From positions 1,507,910 to 1,571,909 of the forward strand of contig JAVSMQ010000001.1 in the NCBI GenBank assembly GCA_032027125.1: a stretch of 64,000 bases of DNA. Reading direction: 5' to 3'. The notes under the pieces were generated by a model. The model made no database searches and was not told the origin of the DNA. It saw nothing but the letters and a program-made list of their open reading frames with translations. Positions 16,343 through 25,452 of the stretch are shown here, piece by piece. Source of the DNA: JANJTB01 sp032027125 (lineage in GTDB: Bacteria; Bacteroidota; Ignavibacteria; Kapaibacteriales; UBA2268). Position 1 is the first letter of the stretch, and each line of letters starts with the position of its first letter. A program made the position numbers and the translations under genes.

Positions 16343-17674
16343 CTATAATATTTTAAAATTATAATTTAAAGATAACATTACCATTGGTGCACTAATAAGG
16401 TACATTGTAGGATAGTGTTTGTTTAAATTCATTTCTTTGTTTGTCAAACTTAATTTGATATTTGTACCATCCAAAGGCTGAAATCCAATTCCGGTTCTAT
16501 ATAAAGGATAAATAAAAGCTTCTTCATTAGAAGCATTGATAATATTTATATCAAATTCGCCGAACAGTATGAATTTATCATAAAAATACCAGTCAATGTC
16601 GGCAATCAATGAAATACCCGATACATTTTTATGTTGGTAATCTGTAAACAAAGCCCACTGACTTAAAGGCTGCCGATCATAAAGATAAATCGGATAAAAA
16701 TTTCTTGAAATAGTTTCACCTACATAAGATGTACTATATTTATCTATAGTTGTATCTCTGAAACCCAAATTAAACTGATAACCGTAAAATCTATACTCGG
16801 CATTGAGTTTTAATCCAATATTCTCATTTTTAAATTTATAATCAACTCCTGCCAAAAATCCGGTTCTGTATTTTAATTTATCTTCTTGGTTTGGTATCTC
16901 ATTTCGGAAACCGATTTCAGAATATATTTTCACATCATTTTTTGTAATTGCGAATGAAAGATTATTTGAATACGATTTGATAAAATTATCATAATTGTCT
17001 TGATATAAGAATTGTTTGTCTTCTCCAAAATAACAATATTTAACATCAATCTTATAATCATCAAAAAGATTAACATCTTCAATAGTTAATGTCCATATAC
17101 TCGCATCACCAATATTCAGACCAATCCAATACATTAAATCACCAATTGTATTATGAGATAATTTCAAATGATTCCATTTCAGATAAAATTCATTCCCAAT
17201 CCAATCCATATTGTAGATTTGCAAACCTTCCATAATTCGTTTGTCTGAAAAATGACCTACAGAAACTCCGGCATTAAATTTTTGACCGAATAGAACAAAA
17301 CTCGAATCAAACCCTAATAATATTCTTGGAAAAACTATAATATTATTCTTATCAAAAACACCATACGACATACCTCTGTGTTCTCCTATCAGGTCTGCAC
17401 ATATATTAAAACCGTAATTTTTATATTGAGTATTGAATTCAATCCAACCTATACCATGCCAGAGAGGACTATCACCAACATTTTGCAAATTTATGTCTTT
17501 ACTGAAAATTGGTGGTAAAATAGTGCTTGCATGATTATTTGGTGAATGATAGAGATGACCGCCGGCAATTTCGAACTCTAATCCTTTGATTGGAGTATGT
17601 ATGCTGTCATTTTGTCCCTGCGAAACATAAATGAAAGATAAAGTATAGAAGAATACTATTTTAATATTATTCAT
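16343..17674 (-). CDS. Outer-membrane beta-barrel-like protein, unknown function
   Basis: A 443-residue exported protein with a signal sequence (residues 1-20, ending VSQGQ). Repeated alternating hydrophobic/aromatic strands (for example YWIGLNIGDASIWTLTIED and GISLIADIDWYFYDKFILF) and the C-terminal VMLSLNYNFKIL fit an outer-membrane barrel whose last strand ends with a hydrophobic residue. It is similar in style to capsule-assembly or porin-like proteins, but no family is certain. It is the first gene of a two-gene unit with the lipoprotein downstream. Confidence 0.65.
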   Translation of the reverse strand: MNNIKIVFFYTLSFIYVSQGQNDSIHTPIKGLEFEIAGGHLYHSPNNHASTILPPIFSKDINLQNVGDSPLWHGIGWIEFNTQYKNYGFNICADLIGEHRGMSYGVFDKNNIIVFPRILLGFDSSFVLFGQKFNAGVSVGHFSDKRIMEGLQIYNMDWIGNEFYLKWNHLKLSHNTIGDLMYWIGLNIGDASIWTLTIEDVNLFDDYKIDVKYCYFGEDKQFLYQDNYDNFIKSYSNNLSFAITKNDVKIYSEIGFRNEIPNQEDKLKYRTGFLAGVDYKFKNENIGLKLNAEYRFYGYQFNLGFRDTTIDKYSTSYVGETISRNFYPIYLYDRQPLSQWALFTDYQHKNVSGISLIADIDWYFYDKFILFGEFDINIINASNEEAFIYPLYRTGIGFQPLDGTNIKLSLTNKEMNLNKHYPTMYLISAPMVMLSLNYNFKIL

Positions 17675-17897
17675 TTTCTTATGCCTAAATATAGTATTAA
17701 AAAAGTCAAAAAATATTCAATATTCACCTCGTAAATAAATCAATAATTTTCATCCGAAAAAAAACAATCCATTAACTTAATTATACAACTGTATAAATTT
17801 CAATATATTAATCATGAGCAAAAGTAAATAAAAACAAACATATAAGATTTAATTTTTCCAAAAAACATTGAATGTATTCAAATATTTCAAAAATTAC

Positions 17898-17936
17898 CAA
17901 AGCCCTCAATTTGTTTATTGAAGGCTTTGTTTTTTG
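17898..17936. terminator. Hairpin terminator downstream of kbl
   Basis: CAAAGCC plus CTCAAT pairs with ATTGA plus AGGCTTTG, followed on the plus strand by TTTTTT and on the minus strand by TAATTTTTG. It lies next to the 3' end of kbl (minus strand). Confidence 0.75.
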
Positions 17937-17946
17937 TATAACTTCT

Positions 17947-19191
17947 CTATATCATCTTCAGTTCTTTGCCGACTTTGATGAATGCTGCTATAGCTTTATC
18001 AAGATGCTTATCGCTGTGACCAGCTGAAATCTGCACACGGATTCTGTCTTTTCCGCGAGGCACGACAGGGAATGAAAATGCAATTACATAAATACCTTCT
18101 TCAAGCATTCGGTTTGCAAATTCCACTGCTAGAGCCGAGCAGTTATCATATTTACCGAACATAATCGGAGTTATCGGGTGGTCGCCGGGGATTATGTCAA
18201 ATCCCGCATCAGTCATTTCTTTGCGGAATCTTTTTGTGTTGTTTTCGAGTTTATCGCGTAACTCTGTACTTGCTGTCAGTATTTCCAGACATTTTAATGT
18301 TCCGCCGACAATAGCAGGTGCTACGGTATTTGAGAATAAATATGGACGTCCTTTGTTGCGCATCCATCCGATAATTTCTTTCCTTCCTGAAATACAACCG
18401 CCCGAAGCGCCGCCAAGTGCCTTACCGAAAGTTGTGGTTATAATGTCAATTCTACCCATTACTCCGCGGTATTCGTGTGTTCCTCTGCCGGTTTTGCCCA
18501 TAAATCCCGAAGCGTGGCTTTCGTCAACCATTACGAGTGCATCGTATTTTTCAGCTAAATCACAGATTTGGTCGAGTTTGGCAATATCACCGTCCATAGA
18601 GAAAACACCGTCAGTTGCGATGACTTTAAACCGGCAGCCTTTTTCATTTGCTTCTTTGAGACAACGTTCTAGTCCTTTCAGTTCTTTTCCGGTTGCCGGG
18701 TCAAGTTCTTCAACATCACTCATATCAGCATGCTTGTAAACCCACCGCTGTGCTTTCGCAAGACGAATACCGTCAATAATTGAAGCATGATTCAGTGCAT
18801 CGGTTATAATTGCATCCTCAGCACCGAAAAGCGGCTCAAATACAGCACCGTTTGCATCAAATGCCGCACAAAAGAGAATGGTATCTTCCGTGCCTAGAAA
18901 TTCAGATACTTTCTGCTCCAGTTCTTTGTGGATATCCTGAGTTCCGCATATAAATCTGACTGACGACAGACCGTAACCTCGTTTATCAATCATCTCGTGA
19001 GCGGCTTTAATCAGTTCAGGATGTGATGATAACCCGAGATAGTTATTGGCACAGAAGTTAAGAACAGTTTTTCCGTTCACAACGATTTCAGCACCTTGAG
19101 GGGACTCGATAATTCTTTCATGTTTATAGAGTTTTTGCTCTTCAAGAGAGTTCAGCTCCGAAGTCAAAAATTCTTTCATTTTTCCGTACAT
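17947..19191 (-). CDS. kbl: Glycine C-acetyltransferase (2-amino-3-ketobutyrate CoA ligase)
   Basis: A PLP enzyme of the alpha-oxoamine synthase family that splits 2-amino-3-ketobutyrate with CoA into glycine and acetyl-CoA, the second step of threonine catabolism. The 414 residues include NNYLGLSSHPEL (49-60), the substrate-binding ALNHASIIDG (132-141), the PLP-contacting DESHASGF (223-230), and the Schiff-base lysine K257 in TTFGKALGGASGG. A short insert near residues 163-175 (DPATGKELKG) makes it longer than the usual 397. The closely related BioF, HemA and SPT enzymes are less likely, given the overall match to Kbl around FANRMLEEGIYVI. Threonine dehydrogenase is not adjacent. GGAG precedes the ATG. 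Confidence 0.92.
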   Translation of the reverse strand: MYGKMKEFLTSELNSLEEQKLYKHERIIESPQGAEIVVNGKTVLNFCANNYLGLSSHPELIKAAHEMIDKRGYGLSSVRFICGTQDIHKELEQKVSEFLGTEDTILFCAAFDANGAVFEPLFGAEDAIITDALNHASIIDGIRLAKAQRWVYKHADMSDVEELDPATGKELKGLERCLKEANEKGCRFKVIATDGVFSMDGDIAKLDQICDLAEKYDALVMVDESHASGFMGKTGRGTHEYRGVMGRIDIITTTFGKALGGASGGCISGRKEIIGWMRNKGRPYLFSNTVAPAIVGGTLKCLEILTASTELRDKLENNTKRFRKEMTDAGFDIIPGDHPITPIMFGKYDNCSALAVEFANRMLEEGIYVIAFSFPVVPRGKDRIRVQISAGHSDKHLDKAIAAFIKVGKELKMI

Positions 19192-19400
19192 AATTTTTCT
19201 CCGTACATATAAAATTAATTAATTAATTTTGCATTTTCAAGACTTTTAAAATTAAGCAATTTTAACAAATAAACAAAAGGAACTGTGTTGAATAATCAGA
19301 ATTGAATATCAATTAACAAATTTATTTATAAATCAAATAGGATATACTAATATTCGTTAATCATTATCATGTAAATTGTTTAAAAAAGGAAAATATAAAT

Positions 19401-19583
19401 ATGAAAGAATTTTTGTCGTTAATGATTTCCATAATCGTTGCTATTGTTGCGGTTGGTTTAATTGTACTTGCTTTTAAAATCGTTCTGAGTCTGGTTTGGT
19501 ATTTAGTAATTTTCGGGTTAATTGCGGCAATCTCTCTTCCTGTTTATTTCTATGTAAATAAAAAACTGTTAGGTAAGAATTAA
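19401..19583 (+). CDS. Small membrane protein, unknown function
   Basis: A 60-residue protein with two hydrophobic segments (about residues 5-29 and 30-52) and a basic tail VNKKLLGKN, so both ends probably face the cytoplasm. An A-rich AAAAAGGAAAA sits about ten bases upstream of the ATG as a weak ribosome-binding site. It is separated by 18 bases from the DUF6588 gene, suggesting co-transcription. No family is recognised. Confidence 0.6.
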   Translation: MKEFLSLMISIIVAIVAVGLIVLAFKIVLSLVWYLVIFGLIAAISLPVYFYVNKKLLGKN

Positions 19584-19601
19584 ATATTTGGGAAATTAAC
19601 A

Positions 19602-20885
19602 ATGAAATCAATTTTTTCATTTTTCTTGTTTTTGACAATATATACAAGTGCCTTTGCACAAACTTCATCTGACTTTACAATTGATTTAGCCCGCAAATTC
19701 TCCCGTGATTTATTTGAATCAAACGGTGTTTTATATATGGAACCTGTTGTAAGGGTCATAAATTCTACATCGAATTCCCGCTTTTTTACACAGGCTTATG
19801 TTCCGACCAAAGTGAATAAACCTTATTTCCGTATCGGTATTCATGGAATGACGGGTCTGGTTAACGATGGTTTAAAGTATTATTCACCATCTATGCCTTC
19901 CCAACAATTTGATGCAAATGAAATGGGTAAGTACATAGAATACAGTATTCTGGACCAGCAGATTACAAGACTAGATACTGTGGGTCTTATCCATTACTTA
20001 TTCCAAAATATGATGTATGACGGAACTAAAGGAAATCATGCAGGATTGATAAATGTTCCATCAAGAGCATCAACAGCTCTCGGCACAGGAAATACTGCAT
20101 TTAATCTACCCCATGAATCAATGAGAACGCTTTTCGAAAGTCATCCCCTGTATAATTTGCCTTTTATACCGCAATCTCTGAAAGATTCTGTTATGTCGGC
20201 AATTAATCAGTTTCCCGAAGTATTTACTCTTTACGGAGGAAGTAATTTGGATGTAGTTTTTGCTGCTATTCCACAATTTGAAATAGGTTCTTTTTATGGA
20301 ACTGAATTACTTCTGAGAGTTATTCCGCCTGTCAATCTGGGCAAAACAATCGGAGATTTTGCATTTTGGGGTATAGGAGTAAAGCATAGCATCAGTCAAT
20401 ACTTTTTTGATGAATATAATGCTGCAGGTGAATTGATTGATGTTCAGGACAGACCATTTGATATAGCGGCACAATTTGTATATCAGGGTACATATCTCGA
20501 AAATAAGGTAGGCGTTACCAATGCCGATTTGGAGGCAGATGCAACTCTTTTAAGCTGCAATCTTCATGCAAGTAAAAGCTTCAGAGATATTATTGATATC
20601 TATACCGGCATTTCGTATGAGACAATAGACATAAAATCAAAATATACCTATAAATTGTCAGCTGAAACACAAAGGCAGTTAGGACTTCTGGAACAAGGTT
20701 CGGATGTGCCGACTCCCGGTTATCCGGGCGATCAGCAGCCTCAGACAACTGAACTGACACTTGATGCCTCAAATATCAGATGGACAATCGGATTTGTAAA
20801 GCCAATCGGCAACTTCGATATATTTTTAGATTACAGTGTCAGCCGGTTTGATATACTCAGCGGCGGAATTCAGTACAGGTTTTAA
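19602..20885 (+). CDS. DUF6588-like outer-membrane protein
   Basis: A 427-residue exported protein: a signal peptide at residues 1-19 (SAFAQ cleavage) then a beta-rich body. The RIGIHGMTGLVNDGLKYYSP region, PQFEIGSFYGTELLLRVIPP, and FWGIGVKHSISQYF resemble the DUF6588 family of Bacteroidota barrel-like proteins. The C-terminus (FLDYSVSRFDILSGGIQYRF) ends in an aromatic residue as outer-membrane barrels do. The gene sits 15 bases before lpxB and may be transcribed with the lipid A genes, but a functional link is not shown. Confidence 0.72.
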   Translation: MKSIFSFFLFLTIYTSAFAQTSSDFTIDLARKFSRDLFESNGVLYMEPVVRVINSTSNSRFFTQAYVPTKVNKPYFRIGIHGMTGLVNDGLKYYSPSMPSQQFDANEMGKYIEYSILDQQITRLDTVGLIHYLFQNMMYDGTKGNHAGLINVPSRASTALGTGNTAFNLPHESMRTLFESHPLYNLPFIPQSLKDSVMSAINQFPEVFTLYGGSNLDVVFAAIPQFEIGSFYGTELLLRVIPPVNLGKTIGDFAFWGIGVKHSISQYFFDEYNAAGELIDVQDRPFDIAAQFVYQGTYLENKVGVTNADLEADATLLSCNLHASKSFRDIIDIYTGISYETIDIKSKYTYKLSAETQRQLGLLEQGSDVPTPGYPGDQQPQTTELTLDASNIRWTIGFVKPIGNFDIFLDYSVSRFDILSGGIQYRF

Positions 20886-20900
20886 ATATCAGGCAAATTA

Positions 20901-22004
20901 TTGAATAAATATCTGATTGTTTCAGGCGACCCTTCAGGGGATATTCACGCTGCAAATCTAATGCACGAAATCAGGCAGATTCAACCTGATGTCGAATTTA
21001 TCGGTATCGGCGGCAGCAGGATGATTAGTGAAGGGCTTGTTACTATTGCTAAAATGTCGGATGTTTCGGTTGTTGGATTTTGGGAAGTAGCAAAAAAATA
21101 TTCTTTTTTCAAAAAACTGCTTAATGAATGTATAGATATTCTGAAAAATGAAAAGATAACCGCCTTTATTCCTGTTGATTATCCCGGATTTAATATTCGG
21201 CTTGCAGAAAATTCAAAAAAACTTGGCATTCCTGTTTATTACTACATCGCACCGCAGCTCTGGGCATGGGGTAAAAACAGAGCAAAGAATCTTGCAAAGG
21301 TTACTGATAAACTTTTAGTCGTTTTTCCATTCGAAGTTGAATATTTTTCAAAATTCGGAATTGATACAACTTTTGTCGGTCACCCCCTGCCGGATAATCA
21401 TGAATATAATCGTGAATTTAAAAGTTTTAATCAGAGAAACGGCAAAATTGCTTTTTTCCCCGGAAGCCGCCTTCAGGAAGTACATAAACATCTTAAACTT
21501 TTCAAGGGTTTGCTGGATTATAACACAGAAGCCGGTTATGGGTATGAATTCGTTGTAGCCAAATCAGGAAATATTCCTGATTCCGTATTTTCGGAATTGT
21601 CAGCAAATCCGAATGTTGAACTATCAGAGGATAATATCGGAATAATGCAGAATTCATCAGCCGGTATTATCAAAACAGGCACTTCGAATCTCGAGGCTGC
21701 ACTATGCGGACTGCCATTTGCAATGTTTTACAAAACCTCATTTCTGACATTTAGAATTGCAGAAAAATTGGTTAATCTGCCATATATTTCGATTATAAAT
21801 ATACTTTTCAATAAATTTGTTATTCGGGAATTTATTCAAAATGAGGCTAATCCTAAAGCGATTTTGCAGTATATTCACGAATTGATAAATAACCGGCAGG
21901 AATATTCATCGCTGCAAAACCAATTTACTTTGATACGGAATATTCTCGGCGGAGGCGGTGCATCACGCAAAGCAGCAGAAATAATAACCGCGGGTATTCA
22001 GTGA
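20901..22004 (+). CDS. lpxB: Lipid-A-disaccharide synthase
   Basis: LpxB joins UDP-2,3-diacylglucosamine to lipid X, forming the lipid A disaccharide at the inner membrane. The 367-residue protein has the GT-B fold markers: SGDPSGDIHAANLM (8-21), GIGGSRM, the VDYPGFNIRL motif, YYYIAPQLWAWG, FVGHPL and FFPGSRLQEV. The start is TTG at 20901, placed 15 bases after the previous stop; the Rossmann strand begins three residues later, so no longer N-terminus is needed. It overlaps the next gene by four bases (GTGA), indicating translational coupling in an lpxB-DUF374-lpxK operon. Confidence 0.94.
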   Translation: MNKYLIVSGDPSGDIHAANLMHEIRQIQPDVEFIGIGGSRMISEGLVTIAKMSDVSVVGFWEVAKKYSFFKKLLNECIDILKNEKITAFIPVDYPGFNIRLAENSKKLGIPVYYYIAPQLWAWGKNRAKNLAKVTDKLLVVFPFEVEYFSKFGIDTTFVGHPLPDNHEYNREFKSFNQRNGKIAFFPGSRLQEVHKHLKLFKGLLDYNTEAGYGYEFVVAKSGNIPDSVFSELSANPNVELSEDNIGIMQNSSAGIIKTGTSNLEAALCGLPFAMFYKTSFLTFRIAEKLVNLPYISIINILFNKFVIREFIQNEANPKAILQYIHELINNRQEYSSLQNQFTLIRNILGGGGASRKAAEIITAGIQ

Positions 22005-22603
22005 AAAAACAAAGTTTCAAAAACCGCCTTGCAGTTTTTCTGCTTAATATTCTATCCAAAACATGGCGAATAAAACTTAACGGGGAACTGCAGAATGATA
22101 ATAGAGGTATCATTGTTTTTTGGCATGGATTTATGCTTCCCGTTTGGAAATATTTCGGGAAATATAATCCGGCAGCAGTTGTCAGTTTAAGCAATGACGG
22201 CGAAATTTTAGCACGGTTACTTGAAAAATGGGGATTTTCGCTCATCAGAGGTTCATCATCCCGAAAAGGAAAAGAAGTTCTGGCAGATATAATCTCCGCT
22301 TCGGCAAATTCACTCATACTTATAACACCCGATGGACCCCGCGGACCCATTTATGAAATGAAGGCAGGTGCTGTGGTTGCCGCTTCACGTTCGGAAAACC
22401 CGGTTTACTTATGCGGTGTAAAAATCAGAAATAAATATATATTTGAAAAAAGCTGGGACAAATTCTCCCTGCCTCTTCCTTTCAGCAAAATTGAACTTAC
22501 ATTATCCGAGCCCTGTTTTATAGAAAAAGATGCAGAAAAAGAGTTAATTAACCTAAAAATTTCGGAATTACAAACAAATCTGTTACTTTTATATTCTGAA
22601 TAA
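22001..22603 (+). CDS. DUF374 family acyltransferase-like protein
   Basis: A 200-residue protein starting with GTG that overlaps the lpxB stop codon. The segments FWHGFMLPVWKY, VVSLSNDGEILARLLEKWGF and LITPDGPRGPIYEMKAGAV are diagnostic of DUF374, a branch of the lysophospholipid acyltransferase (LPLAT) superfamily. The HG pair near residue 42 takes the place of the usual HxxxxD start. In the window it sits between lpxB and lpxK, so a role in acylating a lipid A intermediate is a natural inference but is not shown by sequence alone. The N-terminal helix (FKNRLAVFLLNIL) probably associates with the inner membrane. Confidence 0.85.
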   Translation: MKKQSFKNRLAVFLLNILSKTWRIKLNGELQNDNRGIIVFWHGFMLPVWKYFGKYNPAAVVSLSNDGEILARLLEKWGFSLIRGSSSRKGKEVLADIISASANSLILITPDGPRGPIYEMKAGAVVAASRSENPVYLCGVKIRNKYIFEKSWDKFSLPLPFSKIELTLSEPCFIEKDAEKELINLKISELQTNLLLLYSE

Positions 22604-22623
22604 ACATAAACTAAAAAAAAGAT

Positions 22624-23682
22624 ATGCTCAGGAATTTATTATCAAGGATTTACGGCTTTTTTGTCGGTAAAAGAAACGACAATTTTGACAGCAGTGATAA
22701 CATTGTCAGATGTAAAGTTCCGGTTATCAGTGTTGGCAATTTGTCGGTCGGCGGTACCGGAAAAACACCTTTTGTCCAGATGCTGACAAAATATTTCCTA
22801 AGCAAAGGATTTAAACCCGGGATTGTCGGGAAGGGGTACAAAAGAACCGGCAAAGGCGAAGTAATTGTCGGAGACGGCATCAATGTGCTTGTCACAGCCG
22901 CTGTCGGAGGCGACGAGATGGTGCTTCTTGCCGATTCGCTTAAAGTGCCGGTAATTGCCCATGATTCTAAAGCACAGGCAGCACTGTCAATGCAGGAAAA
23001 ATTCGATGTTGACCTGATAATAGTTGATGACGGATTCCAGCACCGCAAGCTTCACCGCGACCTGGATATTGTTCTGATTGATAAGGATACACATGATAAT
23101 CCGGAGCTTATGCCTGTCGGAAGGCTCAGAGAACCGGTTGATTCATTAAAAAGAGCTGACATTGTCTGCACTACCGGAAATTTTGAATTAAGCCAAATAT
23201 TTATCGGTAATATGAAACATGATGCCGTGAGAATCAGAGTAAAACCCGTACAGGCAAATCCCTATTATCTTGGTGACAGAATTCAGATTAAAGTACGCGA
23301 AAGCAAAGAATCACCTGTCGAGGTAATTGCTTTTGCCGGTATTGCCAAGCCGAATAGATTTTTTGAAATGCTGAAAGAAATGGGATATATCAATCTTGAT
23401 ACTCACCCTTTTTCCGACCATCATAATTATACCGAAAGTGATGTTAAGCTTTTGATAGAAAAATGCCGTAAGCAAAAATGTAATCATATAGCCACCACTG
23501 AAAAGGATGCGGCAAAGATTATCGAATTTAATGATATTTTGAAAAATAACAATATAAAATGCGTCGTGTTTCCGATTGCTCTTACAATTACTGATGGAAA
23601 AATTGATTTCTTCAAGCTAATCGGAATCAGAGTCAGCAGATTAATTCATAAAAACAGGTCAAAGCAAAATGAAAATATTTAA
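22624..23682 (+). CDS. lpxK: Tetraacyldisaccharide 4'-kinase
   Basis: LpxK phosphorylates the 4' position of the lipid A disaccharide at the inner membrane. The 352-residue protein has a P-loop in SVGNLSVGGTGKTPFV (about residues 37-52), the GYKR block, the catalytic-type VDDGFQHRKLHRDLDIVLID stretch (near 137-156), and the C-terminal DHHNYTESDV and TTEKDAAK motifs. It starts 20 bases after the DUF374 gene. Its 3' end overlaps the following lipoprotein gene by 14 bases, so the four genes are one operon. LpxL/LpxM and WaaA are not in the window. Confidence 0.95.
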   Translation: MLRNLLSRIYGFFVGKRNDNFDSSDNIVRCKVPVISVGNLSVGGTGKTPFVQMLTKYFLSKGFKPGIVGKGYKRTGKGEVIVGDGINVLVTAAVGGDEMVLLADSLKVPVIAHDSKAQAALSMQEKFDVDLIIVDDGFQHRKLHRDLDIVLIDKDTHDNPELMPVGRLREPVDSLKRADIVCTTGNFELSQIFIGNMKHDAVRIRVKPVQANPYYLGDRIQIKVRESKESPVEVIAFAGIAKPNRFFEMLKEMGYINLDTHPFSDHHNYTESDVKLLIEKCRKQKCNHIATTEKDAAKIIEFNDILKNNNIKCVVFPIALTITDGKIDFFKLIGIRVSRLIHKNRSKQNENI

Positions 23683-24490
23683 AATTATCTCATTACTGTC
23701 AATCTTAGGATTTGTCTTCCTAATATCATGCAGTGAAAAATCAGAGCCTTCTAAAAGTGAGGATGTAACCGTAAAAGACAGCAGCGGTATAAAATTTTCC
23801 GGCTATCACTGGGTAACTAAAGAGACAAAAAATATAGAAGATACGCGGTATTTTTGTCTTACAAACAGCAGCAATGTAAAAGTTGACACGCAGGGAAATC
23901 TAATTCTTAAAATCAGGAAAACCGGTGACGGCTGGTCGGGCGGCGAGATTACTCTTGATACAATTCTGGGGTTCGGGGAATATTCCTTCGATATTAAATC
24001 TAAATCCGGCTCGTTGGATGCAAATGCAACAGTTGCTTTCACTGTGCTGAATATTACAGATGATTTTTTTGAAGGGATGACACAGACAGGTATCAGATTT
24101 TCCAAATATTCTGAACCTGAAGCATCAAATGAACTTGAGTATTTTCTATATGCCACTGACAAAAAGTTTGCAGAAGTAGAATCGCCGCAAAGCCCATTTA
24201 AACTTACCGGTTTAGTTTCCAAACACAAAGTCGGTATATACCCGGATTATCTTTATTACTCGTCAAAAGCAGAAGGTTACAACAGCGAATTCAAAGCTTT
24301 CAAAAATGTCGGTTCAGAAAGTGATATTACGGATGCTCTTACGTTTTCGGAGCCGTCGGATAATCTGAAAGTGATAATCAGTCTATGTCTGCCCGAATCC
24401 AATGAACCCACAGACAAAAAAGAAGTGGAAGTGATTATCAGCAATTTCAGATTTACACCCTTTGTGCCGGATATAACGAAAGGACAGTAA
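23669..24490 (+). CDS. Lipoprotein with GH16-like (concanavalin A-type) fold
   Basis: A 273-residue lipoprotein: signal at 1-20 with FLISC and lipidated C21. The mature domain (about 45-265) has WSGGEITLDTILGFGEYSFDIKSKSG, a layout like the start of GH16 jelly-roll domains (Y-x-x-G-x-E-I), and EYFLYATDKK. The GH16 catalytic ExDxxE signature is not visible, so it is more likely carbohydrate-binding or structural than a hydrolase. Its start overlaps the last 14 bases of lpxK in another frame, which strongly suggests coupling to the lipid A operon. Identity beyond the fold is uncertain. Confidence 0.65.
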   Translation: MKIFKIISLLSILGFVFLISCSEKSEPSKSEDVTVKDSSGIKFSGYHWVTKETKNIEDTRYFCLTNSSNVKVDTQGNLILKIRKTGDGWSGGEITLDTILGFGEYSFDIKSKSGSLDANATVAFTVLNITDDFFEGMTQTGIRFSKYSEPEASNELEYFLYATDKKFAEVESPQSPFKLTGLVSKHKVGIYPDYLYYSSKAEGYNSEFKAFKNVGSESDITDALTFSEPSDNLKVIISLCLPESNEPTDKKEVEVIISNFRFTPFVPDITKGQ

Positions 24491-24520
24491 TAACTGAATA
24501 ATAGAAATAATTTTCAAAAC

Positions 24521-24590
24521 AAAAAATAATTTGTCCCCTTTTGACGTTCTTATGACATATACAAGTATAAGATAATACAAATGTAAATAA
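24521..24590 (+). repeat. TTTGTCCCC dispersed repeat, copy A
   Basis: Core TTTGTCCCCTTTTGACGTTC followed by TTATGACATATACAAGTATA and a diverging AT-rich tail. It matches the other four copies over about 65 bases. A TTGACG and a TATA-like AGTATA are separated by 17 bases, a promoter-like spacing. Confidence 0.8.
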
Positions 24591-24724
24591 CTTTATTGCT
24601 ATTGGAACTAAACATAATAAAGCTTTTATTATTTGAGGTTTACATTGGTTTTGCAGCAATTATAAAGGATTACTTTCAAATCAAGCCTGAAGCATTAAAG
24701 TTTGCTTTCAATTTGCAATAGCGA

Positions 24725-24847
24725 ATGAATTATTACTTATGCAATATGAAGTTACTTCTTGATGAAAATATTTACTCGGGAAACATCAAGTATATTGAAG
24801 AGTATAAATCAGTTAACACAAACCGACCACAGAGTGTTTGTAAATAG
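24725..24847 (+). pseudogene. 40-codon ORF with MKLLLDEN, possible remnant of a PIN-like (DUF5615) toxin gene
   Basis: The ORF encodes 40 residues; an internal methionine begins MKLLLDENIY, which resembles the start of DUF5615/PIN-like proteins (typically MKxLLDENL). The rest does not continue the domain and a stop follows after 33 residues. It could be a decayed toxin gene or a chance ORF. No antitoxin is seen next to it. Confidence 0.25.
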
Positions 24848-24912
24848 GAGCATAAATTACAATATTATAAAATTTAATTCTTCTTCATTTTAGTAAATAA
24901 AAAGGTTTAAAA

Positions 24913-25452
24913 ATGGTAACAACAGTAAGTACAGAAAATTTAGATTTTAACAAAGTATGGCTTATGTTTAAGGAAACTGATAAAAAGTTTCAGGAAACTG
25001 ATAAAATTATTAGGAATTTGACCAAAAAGATGAGCGAGGTTGAATCCCGTTGGGGCAAATTTGTAGAATCTCTTGTTGAGGGGTCACTTGTTAGAATATT
25101 GAATGAATTCGGGATTACCGTAAACCGAACTTCAACAAGAGAAAAATGCCTTTTTGATGATGATGAATACGAAATTGACATTATTGCTAAAAACGGAGAT
25201 GAAATAGTAGCTGTAGAAGTAAAAACCACTTTAAGTGTATCAGATGTTAAAGATTTCATCGCAAAATTGGAACTATTTAAAAAAGCATTCCCTGATTATA
25301 AAAAAAATAAATTATTTGGAGCTGTAGCCTTTATACAAAAGGACTCAGAGGCTGATAAGTTTGCTGCTAAAAGTGGATTGATTGTCATTAAAGCGGTCGG
25401 AGAGAGTGCTAAAATAGCAAATCGTAAAGATTTCAAACCGAAAAGTTGGTAA
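24913..25452 (+). CDS. Coiled-coil plus PD-(D/E)XK nuclease-like protein (DUF3782-type)
   Basis: A 179-residue protein. Residues 8-48 form a charged heptad-like helix with a repeated KETDKKFQETDK unit, probably a coiled coil. The second part has a restriction-endonuclease-like core: E55 in VESLVEGSLV, D89 in EYEIDIIA, and E102/K104 in VAVEVKTT, giving the D...ExK signature. This layout matches DUF3782-like proteins that are abundant in filamentous cyanobacteria and some FCB bacteria and often have many copies; their role is unknown. It lies between copies A and B of the dispersed repeat. All three core residues are present, so nuclease activity is possible. Confidence 0.75.
   Translation: MVTTVSTENLDFNKVWLMFKETDKKFQETDKIIRNLTKKMSEVESRWGKFVESLVEGSLVRILNEFGITVNRTSTREKCLFDDDEYEIDIIAKNGDEIVAVEVKTTLSVSDVKDFIAKLELFKKAFPDYKKNKLFGAVAFIQKDSEADKFAAKSGLIVIKAVGESAKIANRKDFKPKSW

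Larger units (their letters stand above)
24491..24912. other. Intergenic region with repeat copy A and a possible gene remnant
   Basis: It holds the first copy of the TTTGTCCCC repeat (about 24521-24590) and a 40-codon ORF at 24725-24847 (listed separately). TAAAAAGG just before 24913 is the likely ribosome-binding region of the next gene. No terminator for the lpx operon was found. Confidence 0.5.

Noticed and set aside
18194..18739. 181-codon plus-strand ORF inside kbl
   Set aside because: It is antisense to the clearly conserved Kbl coding sequence, has a serine/proline-rich composition typical of shadow frames and no ribosome-binding site.
22650..23048. Antisense ORF within lpxK
   Set aside because: It mirrors the strongly conserved lpxK coding sequence and has no independent support.
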